From Lathyrus oleraceus (lineage: Eukaryota > Streptophyta > Magnoliopsida > Fabales > Fabaceae), in NCBI RefSeq assembly GCF_024323335.1, contig NC_066585.1:186488184-186552183 (forward strand): DNA of 64,000 nt, given 5' to 3'. Below, in pieces: positions 24,371 to 36,720 of the stretch. A model generated the notes under the pieces. The model was not told the DNA's origin and did not search any database. It saw only the letters and a list, made by a program, of their open reading frames with translations. Every line of letters starts with the position of its first letter. The first letter of the stretch is position 1. A program made the position numbers and the translations under genes.

Positions 24371-25404
24371 CCAAGGCTTAATCACAAAATTAATCCCAAT
24401 TAGCAAAATGGAGGGTTTTGTGTTAATGTGCAATTTTCAAGCTTTGGCCAAAATGCCCTTTCTTAAACCAGCTGATTTTTCTGTCCAAACTTGGTTCCAA
24501 CAGGTCACAAATGACATTTAGAAAGTGTTGCAAAAAGCCTCATTTCAAAATTCCATGTATTTCTCAAATTGGACCATTTTGCCCTTGGATTTTAATTGTT
24601 GCACTTGAAAGTTGACCTTTTTGTATGAAGACTTTTGGCAAAATGTGATGATGGATTATGAAAGTACATATCAAATGTGATTTGCTCAAAGAAAAACCAT
24701 CCAATTTGGCCACTCCATGTGAAAGTTATGGCACTTTGATTTCGGGTATTTTCTAAAAATGATTGGACCATATCTTGCTAACCACATATGGGAATTTCAA
24801 GTTCTTGGACTTTTTGGAATGGTGAGATCAAGATCTTCAACTTTCATGTTGGATAAAATTCCATTTGAAGCTTGTATGATGAAGTTATTTTGAGGAGAAA
24901 AACTTTCCATTTTGGGCAGCTGCAATTACAGGTCACTTGCTATTTTAGGAAACTTCTTGTCTGACCTCCAATTCTTCAACCTTGGTCTTTGGTATGTCAA
25001 ATGAGACTTGTATGGACATGAATGAAGCCTTTCAAACCATCTCACCCCTTCCAATCCATAAAATCAGGCACAGTTGACCATAGTTGACCACAGTTGACTT
25101 TCTATGGTTCCAGCTGAAATTCAGCTTGACTGATGAGCTTTGATCATCCAATCTTTGGCCAAACCGTTTCAAAATGATCCTTAGACCATATGAACTTGAT
25201 AAATCAACCATAGGGCTTTGTTCCAATGAAAATAGCACATGCTTGCTGGATTGACTGATTCTCTTGACCAGTTTGACCTAATTTGTCAACTGAGCTTGCA
25301 TTTGGGCAAATGGACAATGCAATGTTATGCAGTGGCCTATGTTATGCTATGACCTAATATGAAATGAATGTACAAAAGGTAGGGTGCAAATTTGAGGTGC
25401 TACA

Positions 25405-25417
25405 GCTGCCCCTATTC
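25405..25417 (-). other. Polypurine tract of element A
   Basis: In element sense GAATAGGGGCAGC abuts the 3' LTR. The identical tract occurs in B at 35002-35014. Confidence 0.85.
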
Positions 25418-25628
25418 AATCAACTGGGAACCCGAACGGATGAGAGCAACGGCTGTCAGTCTTTCAGGGTAAACAAGGATTGAATACAAAGAACCGTAGA
25501 AATTTGCACACTGCTGGGATTTGTCTTTTTTCTGTTTTTCTTCTTTCAAAAGCACAACCACATCCAGACATCTCAACACGATGAATGGGAACAGAAATCT
25601 CAACTAGATGCCAACGGACAACTAGGAA

Positions 25629-26560
25629 AAACTCAACGTTTACCAAGACCAACGGAGAGGTAACCAGACGTCAACGGACGACGGATGAACTGGAAAGATA
25701 CAACCACATGTCAGTGGACATAGTGGGAAAAACTCAACGTTTACCAAAACCAACGGAGAGGTAACTCTACTGGAGGACGACCAGGAAAAACTCGACGTTT
25801 ATCGACACCAACGGAGAAGGAGACCAGACATCATCGGATGAATGGGAAGACTCGACCAGACGTCATAGGACGAAAGGGAGAAGCTCGACGTTTATCGACA
25901 CCAACGGAGAAGGAGACCAGACATCATCGGATGAATGGGAAGACTCGACCAGACGTCATAAGACGAAAGGGAGAAGCTCGACGTTTATCGACACCAACGG
26001 AGAAGGAGACCAGACATCATCGGATGAATGGGAAGACTCGACCAGACGTCATAGGACGAAAGGGAGAAGCTCGACGTTTATCGACACCAACGGAGAAGGA
26101 GAAAGCCACTTCACGAGGGAAAGGCACCACAATCAGAAACCGAATAGGACGTCTACTGGGGATTCTGGCTGGGAATCAACCAGACATTAATGAATGACTG
26201 GGAATAGGGTATACAATCAGACGTCATCGGACGAATGAGAAAAACTCAACGTTTATCGAAACCAACGGAGAGGTAAATCCGCATGGGGAAGGGTACAACT
26301 AGACGTCATAGGACGAATAGGAAACACTCGACGTTTATCGACACCAACGGAGAGGAGGACTCTTCTGGGGAGAGTGAACACAACCAAATCATCAATGGAT
26401 GATCGGGAAAAACTCGATGTTTATCGACACCAACGGAGAGGAGGAATATTCTGGGGATGACCCTGTGGGGAAAGATATCAACTATACGCCAACGGACACA
26501 TAGGAAAAACTCGACGTTTATCGACACCAACGGAGAGGAGGAAACTTCACTAGGGAAGGG
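25629..26560. repeat. Tandem repeat array with a 93-bp core unit
   Basis: Three nearly identical 93-bp units start at 25838, 25931 and 26024. More diverged copies, with the signature aacgtttaccaa/gacgtttatcgacaccaacggag, lie on either side. The unit is a multiple of three, so a spurious 119-codon frame runs through it. The position between pol and the 3' LTR matches the hypervariable 3' UTR of Ogre-type elements. Confidence 0.85.
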
Positions 26561-28294
26561 ACGACGTTACGAACATCGAAAGATGATGTTTACAGACATC
26601 AAAAGCAGACCAGACACTACGCATGACTGGGAAAGCACCGAAAGAGGGTGTTTACCGACACCAAAGAAGACCAGACACTACGCATGACTGGAAATCACCG
26701 AAAGATGGTGTTTACCGACACCAACGAAACAACACACGCGGGTGCTGACAGGATACTGACATCTACAAGATGACAGGGCAAGGCTGAACACTTGCAGGGG
26801 ATCTCACTGGGGAACAAGGTCACGACAGTGAGCAAACAGGAAGGAACACCACGGATACCGGGTTGTAGGTACGAAACGGGTGACCGACCAAACGTGAATT
26901 GGTTTGTGTTCCAAAACACTCAACATCCTGAAGAGGGCTAGAAAAGCGATCTCGTTAAAGGATGGACATTCGATTCCACAGGGAATACGAATCTTACTCT
27001 GCTGGAGAAAGCAATCAAAAGACTGACCAGAGAGTGCATGAGATATATTATCTATAGCCGTCGAAACGTAGATAACACACTCGCATGGAAGATTATCCAT
27101 AACCGGATTGGAGGTTGTTAGATGGATAGATCGACCGAAAAGAAAGGCATCAGGGTACCAGGAATAGGCATGCAAAGATGACCAATCAAAAGGGGATGAA
27201 GTTGCTTACTCGGAGCAAATATCCGAAAGGAAGGGGAAGACCCACTGGGGACAATACTGCTTGATCAAGGCAAGTATCCAGAGGGGACAAGACTATCAAT
27301 ACCGCAAACCGGGCACTGATAACTACAAAGAGGGGATTACATCTACCGGTTTGTAGGCAGAAAACCACGGGAACAGAAACCGTCATCAACTAGGATGAGC
27401 ACAGAGGGTTAACTCCACAACAAGGAGAGAACGTGGGATTTTACAACTACTGGCTTGTAGGTAGAAAACCACGACGATAGGACTTACAACTACCGGTTTG
27501 CAGGTAGAGGCCAACAAACAGAATGAACCACAAAGGCTACCTCTGCTAGGGGATGAAAGTGGGATTTTACAACTACCGGCTTGTAGGTAGAAAACCACGA
27601 CGATAGGACTTACAGCTACCGGTTTGTAGGTAGAGGCCCACAATTCCGCTGAGGATAGGATGAATGAGTGCCGGTTAGTGAGCAACTATTCATTTATGCC
27701 CCAGGGAAGTACAAGAGACAGCCGACAGGGAGCCAATTTAGGATCAATCCCAAAAGGCAGACTGAAACAAGACTCATCCTAATGAGGAAAGAACTCAATA
27801 GGGAAACCCGTCCCGTGAGGGGGGGAACGGAAACAACCGTCATCCACGAGGGTATAACTCAGTGGGGAGCGCAGAAGGAAATGGTAGACACTTTCTGCTT
27901 AAGGGGTAGACTCTACATGGAGAGATCAGACACACCCACATCTACTAGGGGAATTGTACTGCTGGGGATACCCGCTCGACTAAGGAGTCGCTTGCTGAGA
28001 AAATACCAACCTCTCAACCATGCTAGGGAACCCAACTCTGAAGTCGATCCAAGCGATGCTAAACTCTTTCCAACAATCTATTCTCGGTCACCACGGCTAA
28101 GGGCTAATGGATATGCTTGCAATGCAGATGCATGAGAGTTTTTTTTTTTAGCGCAATGCCCCATGATCATGGAAATGCTACGCACTAGTAATGCAATATG
28201 CTATGCTTATCTAAATGATGAATGCATAAAACACACGTCTCCTTCAGAGACAACACCGGAGAACTCCAGGAACTGTGCTGAGGATCTCCTTGCC

Positions 28295-28299
28295 ACGTC
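28295..28299. other. Unoccupied equivalent of the element C insertion site
   Basis: In A the sequence tgccacgtcaatttccaccctgctgggg is uninterrupted. In B the same place is split after acgtc by element C. This confirms the C boundaries independently. Confidence 0.85.
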
Positions 28300-29336
28300 A
28301 ATTTCCACCCTGCTGGGGAAAGACAATCCTCGCTGGGGATGAACTCTATCGAACCCGAACTGCTTGGTGATTACCCTGCTAGGGGAGGCAACCCATGCTT
28401 GTCTCTACTGGGGATGATCCTCCGAATCCGATCCACTTGGGGACCTTGCTGGGGGAATACCATCGACACAACCTCTGCTGGGAAGACAACTTCAGACTTG
28501 GAAAACAATCACCACTCCGCTGGGGATATGGTAGCCTTCAGGCTTGCTGAGGAGGCACTGATCTCGAATCTGCTAGGGAGATGACACTCTCAAACCCATT
28601 GGATAAATACGGCCTATCGGACACGGGCCGCCCTTCGATTCGTCGAACACTGGTGTTCACCATCCTACCACAGTGTTGACTTTCCACTTTTGAGAACTCC
28701 CAGGCTCATCCGGACTTTTCGATCCATCACCTTGTATTCCCGACTCCTCCGTACTTTACGGGGATCGAACTCCTGGGATTCATACAACTTTCCAGTCCTT
28801 AGACTTTGAAGAGTCTTCTTGATTAACTCCTTCCAGGATCGTCGTCCTTCTTTCGCCGTCTTTTCATTGTTCGTCTATCCCTTGCCCCTGGTTGGACTCT
28901 GTGGGGATTTCTTTTTTTTCAAAAGGCTTCATATCACCACCTGTCAGCGAATGAAGATATCTAACAGCACCTGCACAAGAGATTGTTAGATAAAAGCGTG
29001 CCCCAGGCGTGCCAACACTTCAACATCTTGGTCGCTCAAACTTCCGAATAAGATTTCCAGATTTCAATCTTATAAGCATGCATCGGAAGGGACCTCTATG
29101 TTTCAAAATGCAAATATTCTTATAAAAAATGAACGGATGTTTTCGTAATCAAAGCGGTAATGAAAATAAAAACAAAACTATTTGACTGAACGCATTTTAT
29201 TGATTGAAACAAAAAGGTGGCTCAGAATCGAGCAACACACAGGAAACAAACCCTGGAAAGAGGTGATTGCGTACAAAAGGAAAAGTCTATTCCTAATGGC
29301 AATGTGAAACCGTGATCTCATCGGGTTCCAACTCGG

Positions 29337-29991
29337 TTACACCCCATATGTCCTCAAGACTTTCCGCACTTTCGGCTTTCTGAACCAGACGCTTCCGATC
29401 GATCTCTGTCGGAGATTATCCAAGTCACATCTCGAGCACAAACGATCATGCTGGACACAGTTGTTCGTTTCAATCCCTCTTTTGCCTGGACCGCCCTTTC
29501 GGGTTTCAGTCCACCGGGATACCCTTTTTTGCCCAAGCCGCCCTTGTGGGGTTTTCGACTTGCCGGGTGTACAGTTTTTTTTATTATCCCTAACTTTTGC
29601 CCGAACCTTTTCTTTCTGTTTTTTGGTTCGCCGGGATGCCCTTTTTTGCCTGGACTCTTTTATTCTTTTTGTCCAGCGGGACTCTTTTTTCACGAAGTAT
29701 CTTCTAACTGCGTCCGCAATCACAGGGGATTGGAAAATCCTCATCATCCGCGGTCGTCAACGACAAGGCTCTATCAGAGGAGACCTTTTCGACCCCGAAT
29801 GGACATTCATAACTGTTTATCCACTTGCCCCACGATCGTCTTGAGGAGGAAGGATCCTTTTCAACACCACATCTCTTCCATGCTACCCACGAGGTCCCAA
29901 TTCTCGGTTAACAACACGCTTCATTTATTGGGTACAACTGCCCCATGACAAGTAACTGTCGAACTCTTTTCTCAATCAGGCTCAACGCGTC
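29337..29991 (-). pseudogene. Pol C-terminal tail of element A, degraded
   Basis: In minus sense the frames read a run like WGKWINSYECPF and then, after a frame change, IADAVRRYFVKKESRW. These recall the conserved end of Ogre/Tat integrase (a GKW..NYEGP segment and a ..NADAVKKYF ending). A strongly basic stretch rich in Arg and Lys follows to 29337. Frame breaks between the segments show that it is not functional. Element B is inserted at its upstream side, between the atacc copies at 29992-29996 and 57120-57124. Confidence 0.55.
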
Positions 29992-29996
29992 ATACC
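29992..29996. repeat. Target-site duplication atacc (left) of element B
   Basis: It is repeated exactly at 57120-57124, directly outside the other B LTR. Confidence 0.95.
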
Positions 29997-30314
29997 TGTC
30001 GCAACCCGAAAAATACAGAGGTGCGAAAAAACAACCGGCGAGAAAAATGATGACAGAAGAGTCGCCACCGTGCGTTATTTATCCCAAAGGAGGGAAAGGA
30101 AACGCTCGAAGTAAACCTGGAGAAAAGGAAAGGAAAAGACAAGGTCTCGCAACCAAATCTTGGGTTCGGGAGTCGGTTATGCGAAGGGAAGGTGTTAGCA
30201 CCCCTACGCATCCGTAGTACTCTACGGGATCCACTCTTGTTGTTCTTGTCTAAAGGGTGTATGTTTATCTAATGTACTATTTACTAAAAGGGTCAAGAGA
30301 AAAGTGACTCGCAC

Positions 30315-31015
30315 GGATATTGCATCCATTGCATACGCATCTCATCTGGAATGAGAATCAGAGTCTTCGTAGCTCGGCTACCTATGGGTGAAAGAGATGT
30401 GTGCTCGCTAAGACATCGCGTCTTATGCCTACGTATCTCATCGGGAATGAGAATCAGAGCAAAAACGTAGTTCAAACTAACTACGGGAATAAGGGTCTCG
30501 ATTGCAACTAGGGCAAGAGAAAAGGAAAGTCTCGATCGCAACGAGGGCGAGAGAAAGGATCGCAACAAGGGCGAAAGCAAACAAGGATTAGTTGTTAGTC
30601 GTTAGTCAAACTCGGCAAGACATCGCATCTTGTGCCTACGTATCTCATCTGAACGTGAGAATCAGAGTTGCCGTAGTTCGGCTAACACGCACACAAACAA
30701 ACACAGGCAAACGTGGAGCCTGACTGCCAATCACTGGACTTACATCAGCATCCGAACCAAAACACACACAAAGAGGCAAACGTGGAGCCCGACTGCCAAT
30801 CACTGGACTTATGTCAGCATCCGAACCCAAAACAAACTCACACTGGAACCCAAATGCCACTCGATGGACTTACATCAACTTCCGAGCACACAACAACACA
30901 CACAAGGGGGTTGAGACACAAAGGTTGAAAAAGAAAAAAGGGCGCCCGGAGAGATCTCGCACGATCTCCTGCCTACGTACCTCATCTGGTATGAGAATCA
31001 GGGCGACGTAGTTCC
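30315..31015 (-). other. Four structured leader modules in the B 3' LTR
   Basis: Module 1 (30315-30377) has GGAT/ATCC and inner TCTCAT/ATGAGA. Module 2 (30410-30474) has AAGAC/GTCTT, outer CTACGT/ACGTAG and inner TCTCAT/ATGAGA. Module 3 (30616-30681) has CAAGA/TCTTG, outer CTACG/CGTAG and inner TCTCA/TGAGA. Module 4 (30951-31015) has GAGATC/GATCTC, outer CTACGT/ACGTAG and inner CTCAT/ATGAG. The next pair in module 4 is C/A on the plus strand, which would be a G-U wobble in minus-sense RNA. Confidence 0.7.
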
Positions 31016-31425
31016 CCTACATAGGGACACAGGGCTAGCCTAACCAGATAACAGAGGGAGACACAACTAGGGAGACTACGACTCGAGCCTAGATGTTATC
31101 ATGCAAAATCATCCCTAAGTTAAGGTTTCTAGCTAACTTGCACAGGAAGCAAGCCTAAACTAAACCTAACTTGCACAGGAAGCAAGTCAAACAAACACAC
31201 AAGCACAAGTAACACACACTATATGCAAGCAATGGGCTCAAACAAGGTTAGGTTTTAGTCGAGGGGTCATATCAACCTCAACAAACAAACCACTGGAACT
31301 GGGTAGTGTTAGCTCTTAACCTTGCCATTGGGAGGCTAAGATGAAGCAGATGAAAGGAGATGAGGGGTGTGCCTCATTGCTCTTATCCCTGGCCAGGGAG
31401 AACATTTGAATATCAGAAGGTGTGG

Positions 31426-31446
31426 GAGTTCAGGAAGTAGGAACTC
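31426..31446 (-). other. Covarying hairpin in the B 3' LTR
   Basis: Arms GAGTTC and GAACTC with a 9-nt loop, equivalent to 3907-3926 in W and 21810-21830 in A. Confidence 0.6.
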
Positions 31447-32739
31447 TCTCCACAAGTTAGACTCAATAGATCTTGGGTTTTTACTCACTATGCATCAATA
31501 CAGGTAGTATGAGCAAGGTGAGTGACACACAGAATAGCAGGGGATAGATTGCATATCCCTTGGGTTCTGCCAATTGCCTCTTCACTTAGGAGGTCTTTGA
31601 ATATGTACAAGGACAATTTTAAACATTCACAAACATTGCCTCTTAAGGAGGACTTCAGACAGTTGCCTGGCCAAGTAACAGGCCAGGTCTTCCAGACTAC
31701 ATGAAGTAAAGAAGTTATACCTCAATGCAAATTGCTTATCAAGCAAAGCAAAGCAAAGTTCACAAGGAACTAAAAGCAACTAAAGGTACCTGAAACCAGT
31801 CAGACAAAATCAGTACACAACTCAAAGTTAAAGCAGAACGAGATAGAGATCAACAGTCACACAATCAGTTAAATGTGCAATGCACAAGGCTCAAGGCATG
31901 TGAGCCAAGCAACCTACAAGACAAACAAGTTAGTACTGATAATCAATCAAGCATCAATCAATTTGTATTGATCTCCCTAAGGCAACTGCTTCTTATCCTG
32001 AAAAAATGAACTCAAACATGAGTAACAGGACCACTAGGACAAGCCTAGGGTCAAAAGGGGATGAGAAAGTCAAAACAGCAAATGGCAAGTGTCCAAAATC
32101 AAGTTCAAATAATCAAGAGACAAACTCAATTGGTTCCACAATCATATCATTCATCATCATCATTTCATGAACAAATTAGGTCAAGGCATGGCATTTAGAA
32201 GCCCATAGAAGTCAACAGCAAGACTTAACTCAAAACCAATCTCAAACATTTCAAAAAATCAGCAAATAAATCATGGTCAAACACAACCCATAGCATGGTA
32301 ATCATGTCAAATTTCAATTCATTTGGACAAGTAGAAGGTGGTCAATGAAAATCAGAAAGGCAAGGCAATTTTAAGCATGCTCAAAGAAGTCAACCAAACA
32401 TGCATCAACTTCAAAAAATCATAAATCAGTGATAGCATATGAGAAATGAATGGGATCAAAACCGTGGCAAAGCTTAGGGTGTCTACTAATCACATATCAA
32501 ATTTCATGTCCACCTAATAAGGTATGAGAATTTCACAGATGAAATGGGAGCATGTGTCACAAAAAGTCAACATAAGACCAAACAGGGGAGAAAAATCTCA
32601 AACAAATAGGAAATGCCACAAACAATCCCAAGAAAAAATCATATGTAAACTAGACATACTCAAGTACATTCATGCAAAAACTCAATCCAATTTGAGGTCA
32701 AGAGGCATGGTATTGAAAATCATCAATTTGCACATCAAT

Positions 32740-32762
32740 GGTGTGACACAAATTGTCACACC
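32740..32762. repeat. Conserved LTR palindrome (B 3' LTR)
   Basis: Nine-base arms GGTGTGACA and TGTCACACC with spacer CAAAT. The copy in the 5' LTR is at 54858-54880. Confidence 0.8.
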
Positions 32763-33950
32763 CTACTTCAAAAGAATCATAACTCAATGACCAGAGATGA
32801 TAAATTCATAAACTCTATACCAAAATCACCATGGATGTGTCTAGTTTATGCACAAAAAATTTGGAAGCCATTGGACAAAGCATCATCATTTCACAAATGT
32901 TTTGGTAAAAGGTACAAAATATTGTCACATGTCACAAACCCTAATACCAATTAAAATACACTTATCCAAAAAATCAGGAAAAATATGATAATAAACTAGA
33001 GATTGTGATGAACACAATGCAAAAATTCCCATGAAATTTGGATTTAAAATGAAAGACTTATGAATTTTGCAAGTTTGTGTATCAAATTGAAATAAACATT
33101 GAAAACAAATATGATTTAATGGGTCAAGTGGCACGGGCGATGGCAAATTTGTAAATACCGGACCAACTAATCAAAACGCAACGCTTTGGTACATGAGAAT
33201 GAAATAACGTGATTGGCCAGTATGAATGCACAGTGTCATGCAACGTGAAAGAGGATTTTCTGGGCAGCACACGAACTTAGGGTTTACATGAACAGTATCA
33301 TCATCTTCAACAATCAACTCACGAAAATAATTTTCCAGAAATTCAAATTGAATGCATCATTGGACTCAGCAAACATCACACAACACGAATCCATCATTCA
33401 TTTTCATTAAATCAAAATAACCAGCATGAATCGAACAAGAACAATAATGAACACAAAAATTCATTTCCACATAACTTCAAAAATACACAATCATTTTCAA
33501 AACCAAGACCACCATAGAACTCAGCATGCAAAGACCTTTCCAAAACATGTTAAGATTTAGCAAATGGTAGGGTTCGAAATCTTACTTGATTTTGAAGAAA
33601 ATAGTGAAACAGTTAGGATTTGGATGTTTTAACTCGAAACAGATGTAGCTTCCAGCTTGTATTGATGGACGATGAAGGGAGTTTGGCTCAGGAAAGCTTG
33701 AGATGGCTCAAACCAACTCTGCCATTGATGAGTTCTTGATGAAGCAGTGGAAGGTAGGGCTTTACAGTCGAGATTTAGGGCTTGCAACAACTTTCAAATG
33801 GTTAGTACATGATGAAACCAACAAAACCAGCTCGAGTTCTCTTGAGGTTTTTGGCAGAAAATGCAAAAATGAGAAAGTGGTGTGTTTGAGAGAAATGAGT
33901 TTCTGTTTGTGAATGTGTGGCTGCTAGGGTTTGTTTCAGCAGAAAAATGA

Positions 33951-33958
33951 CATATATA
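33951..33958 (-). promoter_or_regulatory. TATA-like box of the B 3' LTR
   Basis: Minus-strand TATATATG lies about 1.04 kb into the LTR, in register with the A box. The copy in the 5' LTR is at 56069-56076. Confidence 0.5.
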
Positions 33959-35001
33959 CTGTGATTAAGGTTTGGTTAATGTTTGGTTAGTGAGTGGTAA
34001 ACAGAATTTGCTAAATGGATGTTTTTGCTAATTGGTCAATTTTCACTCAAATGGCAAGGTCTGTGGTTGCAGCTGCGAAAGTGGGTCTTGTACACACTCC
34101 AAATATGATTTCTTAGCAATTTCAATTGGCAAAATATATTGGAAAGGCTTAAATTGCAAAATCACTTTTTCACCTCACTTGAAATAATTCAAGTCACTTC
34201 AAAAAGTGCCATTTTGATTGGTGAGTTTTTGGTAAATTGTGATGACATATTTGGAAAGAGGGCATCAAATGTGACTTGTAGCAAAAAACCCCACCCAATT
34301 TGGCCAAATGGTTTGGAAGATATGCCACTTTGAAGTTCAAAATGTTTTGAGAATGATTTGATCATAACTTGCCAACCATTCATGGGAATTGAGTGTTCTT
34401 GGACTTTTTGAAAATGGGAGAACAAGATCTTCAACTTTCATGTTGGGAAAAAATTCATTTGAAGCTTGTATCATGATGTAATTTTGAGGATCAAGACTTT
34501 CCATTTTTGGCAAATTCCAATTACAGGTCAACTTTCTATTTTTGGAAATTTCTTGTTTGACTTCAAATTCTTCCATGAGGATGTTTGACATGTTATATGA
34601 GGCCTATATGGACATGAATGAACCCCTTCAAACCATTTCCCACCTTGAAATCCATAAAATCAGGCACAGTTGACCACAGTTGACCATGGTTGACTTTTTA
34701 GGGTTTCTGGTGAACTGAGTCATGACTGATGACTTCTGGGCACCCAATCTTTGACCAAAACACTTCAAAAGGACCCCTAGGTCATGTGAACATGTTAGAC
34801 CAACCCTAGGGCCTTGCCTCAAAGGAAAATGCACTGACTTGCTTGATTGACTGATCTCCTGACTAGTTTGACCTAATTCTTCTGAATGGCTTGCACTTGG
34901 GCAAAAGGGACAATGCAATGCTATGCAGTGGACTATGTTAAATGTTAATGACCTAATAATGAAAATGTATGCAATGATAGGTGCAAATTTGAGGTGCTAC
35001 A

Positions 35002-35014
35002 GCTGCCCCTATTC
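35002..35014 (-). other. Polypurine tract of element B
   Basis: GAATAGGGGCAGC in element sense, adjoining the 3' LTR and identical to the tract of A. Confidence 0.85.
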
Positions 35015-35122
35015 AATCAGCTGGGAACCCGAACGGATGAGAGCAACGACTGTCAGACTTTCAGGGTAAACAGGGATTGAATACCAAGAACCGTAGAAAT
35101 TTTCACTCTGCTGGGAAAATAA

Positions 35123-36720
35123 TTAACAACGCCTGTCAGGATCGGCAAGGAAACAGTCTTGAAACAATGATTCGTCTGAAACGGAGAAAGTTGGCCTGAT
35201 CACCGAAACAGAAACGTCGACCTGGATACCAAAATAAATGGTAACACAGGGATAACTATGGCCTGAGCGCCGCTCGTCAGTCTGAATACTGAGCACCGGA
35301 ACATGAGAGATTTGATGTCGATCTGAAACATCGGAAATTGGCCTGGACGCCACATTCGGTCTGGATACCGCCTCGGTCTGAACACCGGAAAATTGGCCTG
35401 AATGCCATAAGTACATCGACCTGATCGTCGGAAAATTCTTCGATATGAAAATCGGAAATTGGCCTGAACGCCACTTCGGTCTGAATACCACCTCGGTCTG
35501 AACACCGGAAAATTGGCCTGAATGCCATAAGTACATCGACCTGATCGTCGGAAAATTCTTCGATATGAAAATCGGAAATTGGCCTGAACGCCACTTCGGT
35601 CTGAATACCGCCTCGGTCTGAACACCGGAAAATTGGCCTGAATGCCATAAGTACATCGACCTGATCGTCGGAAACTTCTTCGATCTAAAAATCGGAAATT
35701 GGCCTGAACGCCACTTCGGTCTGGATACCGGAAACTACTGGCCTGAATGCCACTTCGGTCTGGATACCGGAAACTACTGGCCTGAATGCCACTTCGGTCT
35801 GGATACCGGGAAAACTGGCCTGAATGCCACTTCGGCCTGGATACCGAAAACTTCTTCGATCTGAAAATCGGGAAAGACTGGCTTGAATGCCACTTCGGTC
35901 TGGATACCGGGAAAACTGGCCTGAATGCCACTTCGGTCTGGATACCGGGAAAACTGGCCTGAATGCCACTTCGGTTTGGATACCGGAAACTTGGCCAAAA
36001 TGCCATAAGTACATCGACCTGATCGTCGGAAACTTCTTCGATCTGAAAATCGGAATTTGGCCTGAACGCCACTTCGGTCTGAATACCGCCTCGGTCTGAA
36101 CACCGGAAAATTGGCCTGAATGCCATAAGTACATCGACCTGATCGTCGGAAACTTCTTCGATCTGAAAATCAGAAATTGGCCTGAACGCCACTTCGGTCT
36201 GAATACCACCTCGGTCTGAACACCAGAAAATCGGCCTGAATGCCATAAGTACATCGACCTGATCGTCGGAAACTTCTTCGATCTGAAAATCAGAAATTGG
36301 CCTGAACGCCACTTCGGTCTGAATACCGCCTCGGTCTGAACACCGGAAAATTGGCCTGAATGCCATAAGTACATCGACCTGATCGTCGGAAACTTCTTCG
36401 ATCTGAAAATCGGAAATTGGCCTGAACGCCACTTCGGTCTGAATACCGCCTCGGTCTGAACACCGGAAAATTGGCCTGAATGCCATAAGTACATCGACCT
36501 GATCGTCGGAAACTTCTTCGATCTGAAAATCGAAAATTGGCCTGAACGCCACTTCGGTCTGAATACCGCCTCGGTCTGAACACCGGAAAATTGGCCTGAA
36601 TGCCATAAGTACATCGACCTGATCGTCGGAAACTTCTTCGATCTGAAAATCGGAAATTGGCCTGAACGCCACTTCGGTCTGAATACCGCCTCGGTCTGAA
36701 CACCGGAAAATTCTTCATAT
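35123..36720. repeat. Tandem repeat array with 120-bp and 39-bp units
   Basis: The 120-bp unit includes ccataagtacatcgacctg and recurs exactly 120 bp apart, at lines starting 35401, 35521 and 35641 and again at 36001, 36121, 36241, 36361, 36481 and 36601. Between the two blocks is a 38-39-bp subrepeat (ggcctgaa at 35701, 35740, 35779 and 35817, continuing to about 35990). The same location in A holds an unrelated 93-bp array. Because 120 is divisible by three, long repetitive frames of up to 490 codons run through it. They are artefacts. Confidence 0.92.

Larger units (their letters stand above)
20662..25404 (-). mobile_element. 3' LTR of element A (4743 bp)
   Basis: Ends are TGTCGCATTAC (20662) and GGTGCTACA (25404). 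It is followed by the polypurine tract, which identifies this as the 3' LTR in minus sense. It contains structured modules at 20964-21430, hairpins at 21767-21793, 21810-21830 and 22057-22078, the GTGTGACA palindrome at 23123-23143 and a TATA box at 24363-24370. No real coding frame. Confidence 0.93.
25418..29336 (-). mobile_element. 3' untranslated region of element A, repeat-rich
   Basis: This lies between the pol tail and the 3' LTR in element sense. It contains a tandem array (25629-26560) and a block with imperfect copies of a unit holding ctaccggtttgtaggtag (27431-27640). A recurring gctggggat-like motif (for example 28310-28580) is also present. Most of 26980-29330 is alignable to B at about 36800-38000 and 46158-46960. 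Plus-strand open frames here (such as 27668-28135) are on the wrong strand, are not kept in B and are not called genes. Confidence 0.7.
29997..35001 (-). mobile_element. 3' LTR of element B (5005 bp)
   Basis: Ends are TGTCGCAACCCG and GGTGCTACA. It is about 260 bp longer than the A LTR, partly because it has four structured modules instead of three. Body segments are alignable with A but clearly diverged, so A and B belong to different subfamilies. No real coding frame. Confidence 0.95.

Noticed and set aside
25838..26197. 119-codon plus-strand repetitive frame
   Set aside because: A product of the 93-bp tandem repeat, antisense to the element.
27668..28135. 155-codon plus-strand frame in the A 3' UTR
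   Set aside because: Antisense to the element, and the B counterpart (37327-37653) is shortened and frameshifted. No recognisable domain.
29448..29948. 166- and 127-codon plus-strand frames rich in Phe and Pro
   Set aside because: Antisense of the basic pol tail, and not kept in the same form in B.
35200..36672. 490-codon minus-strand frame, plus overlapping frames of 379, 177 and 169 codons
   Set aside because: They follow a 120-bp tandem repeat whose length is a multiple of three, so all frames stay open together. No domain is recognisable and several frames are equally long.
25629..36720. Possible CRISPR-like array from the regular repeats
   Set aside because: The units are contiguous tandem repeats without unique spacers, in a plant genome.
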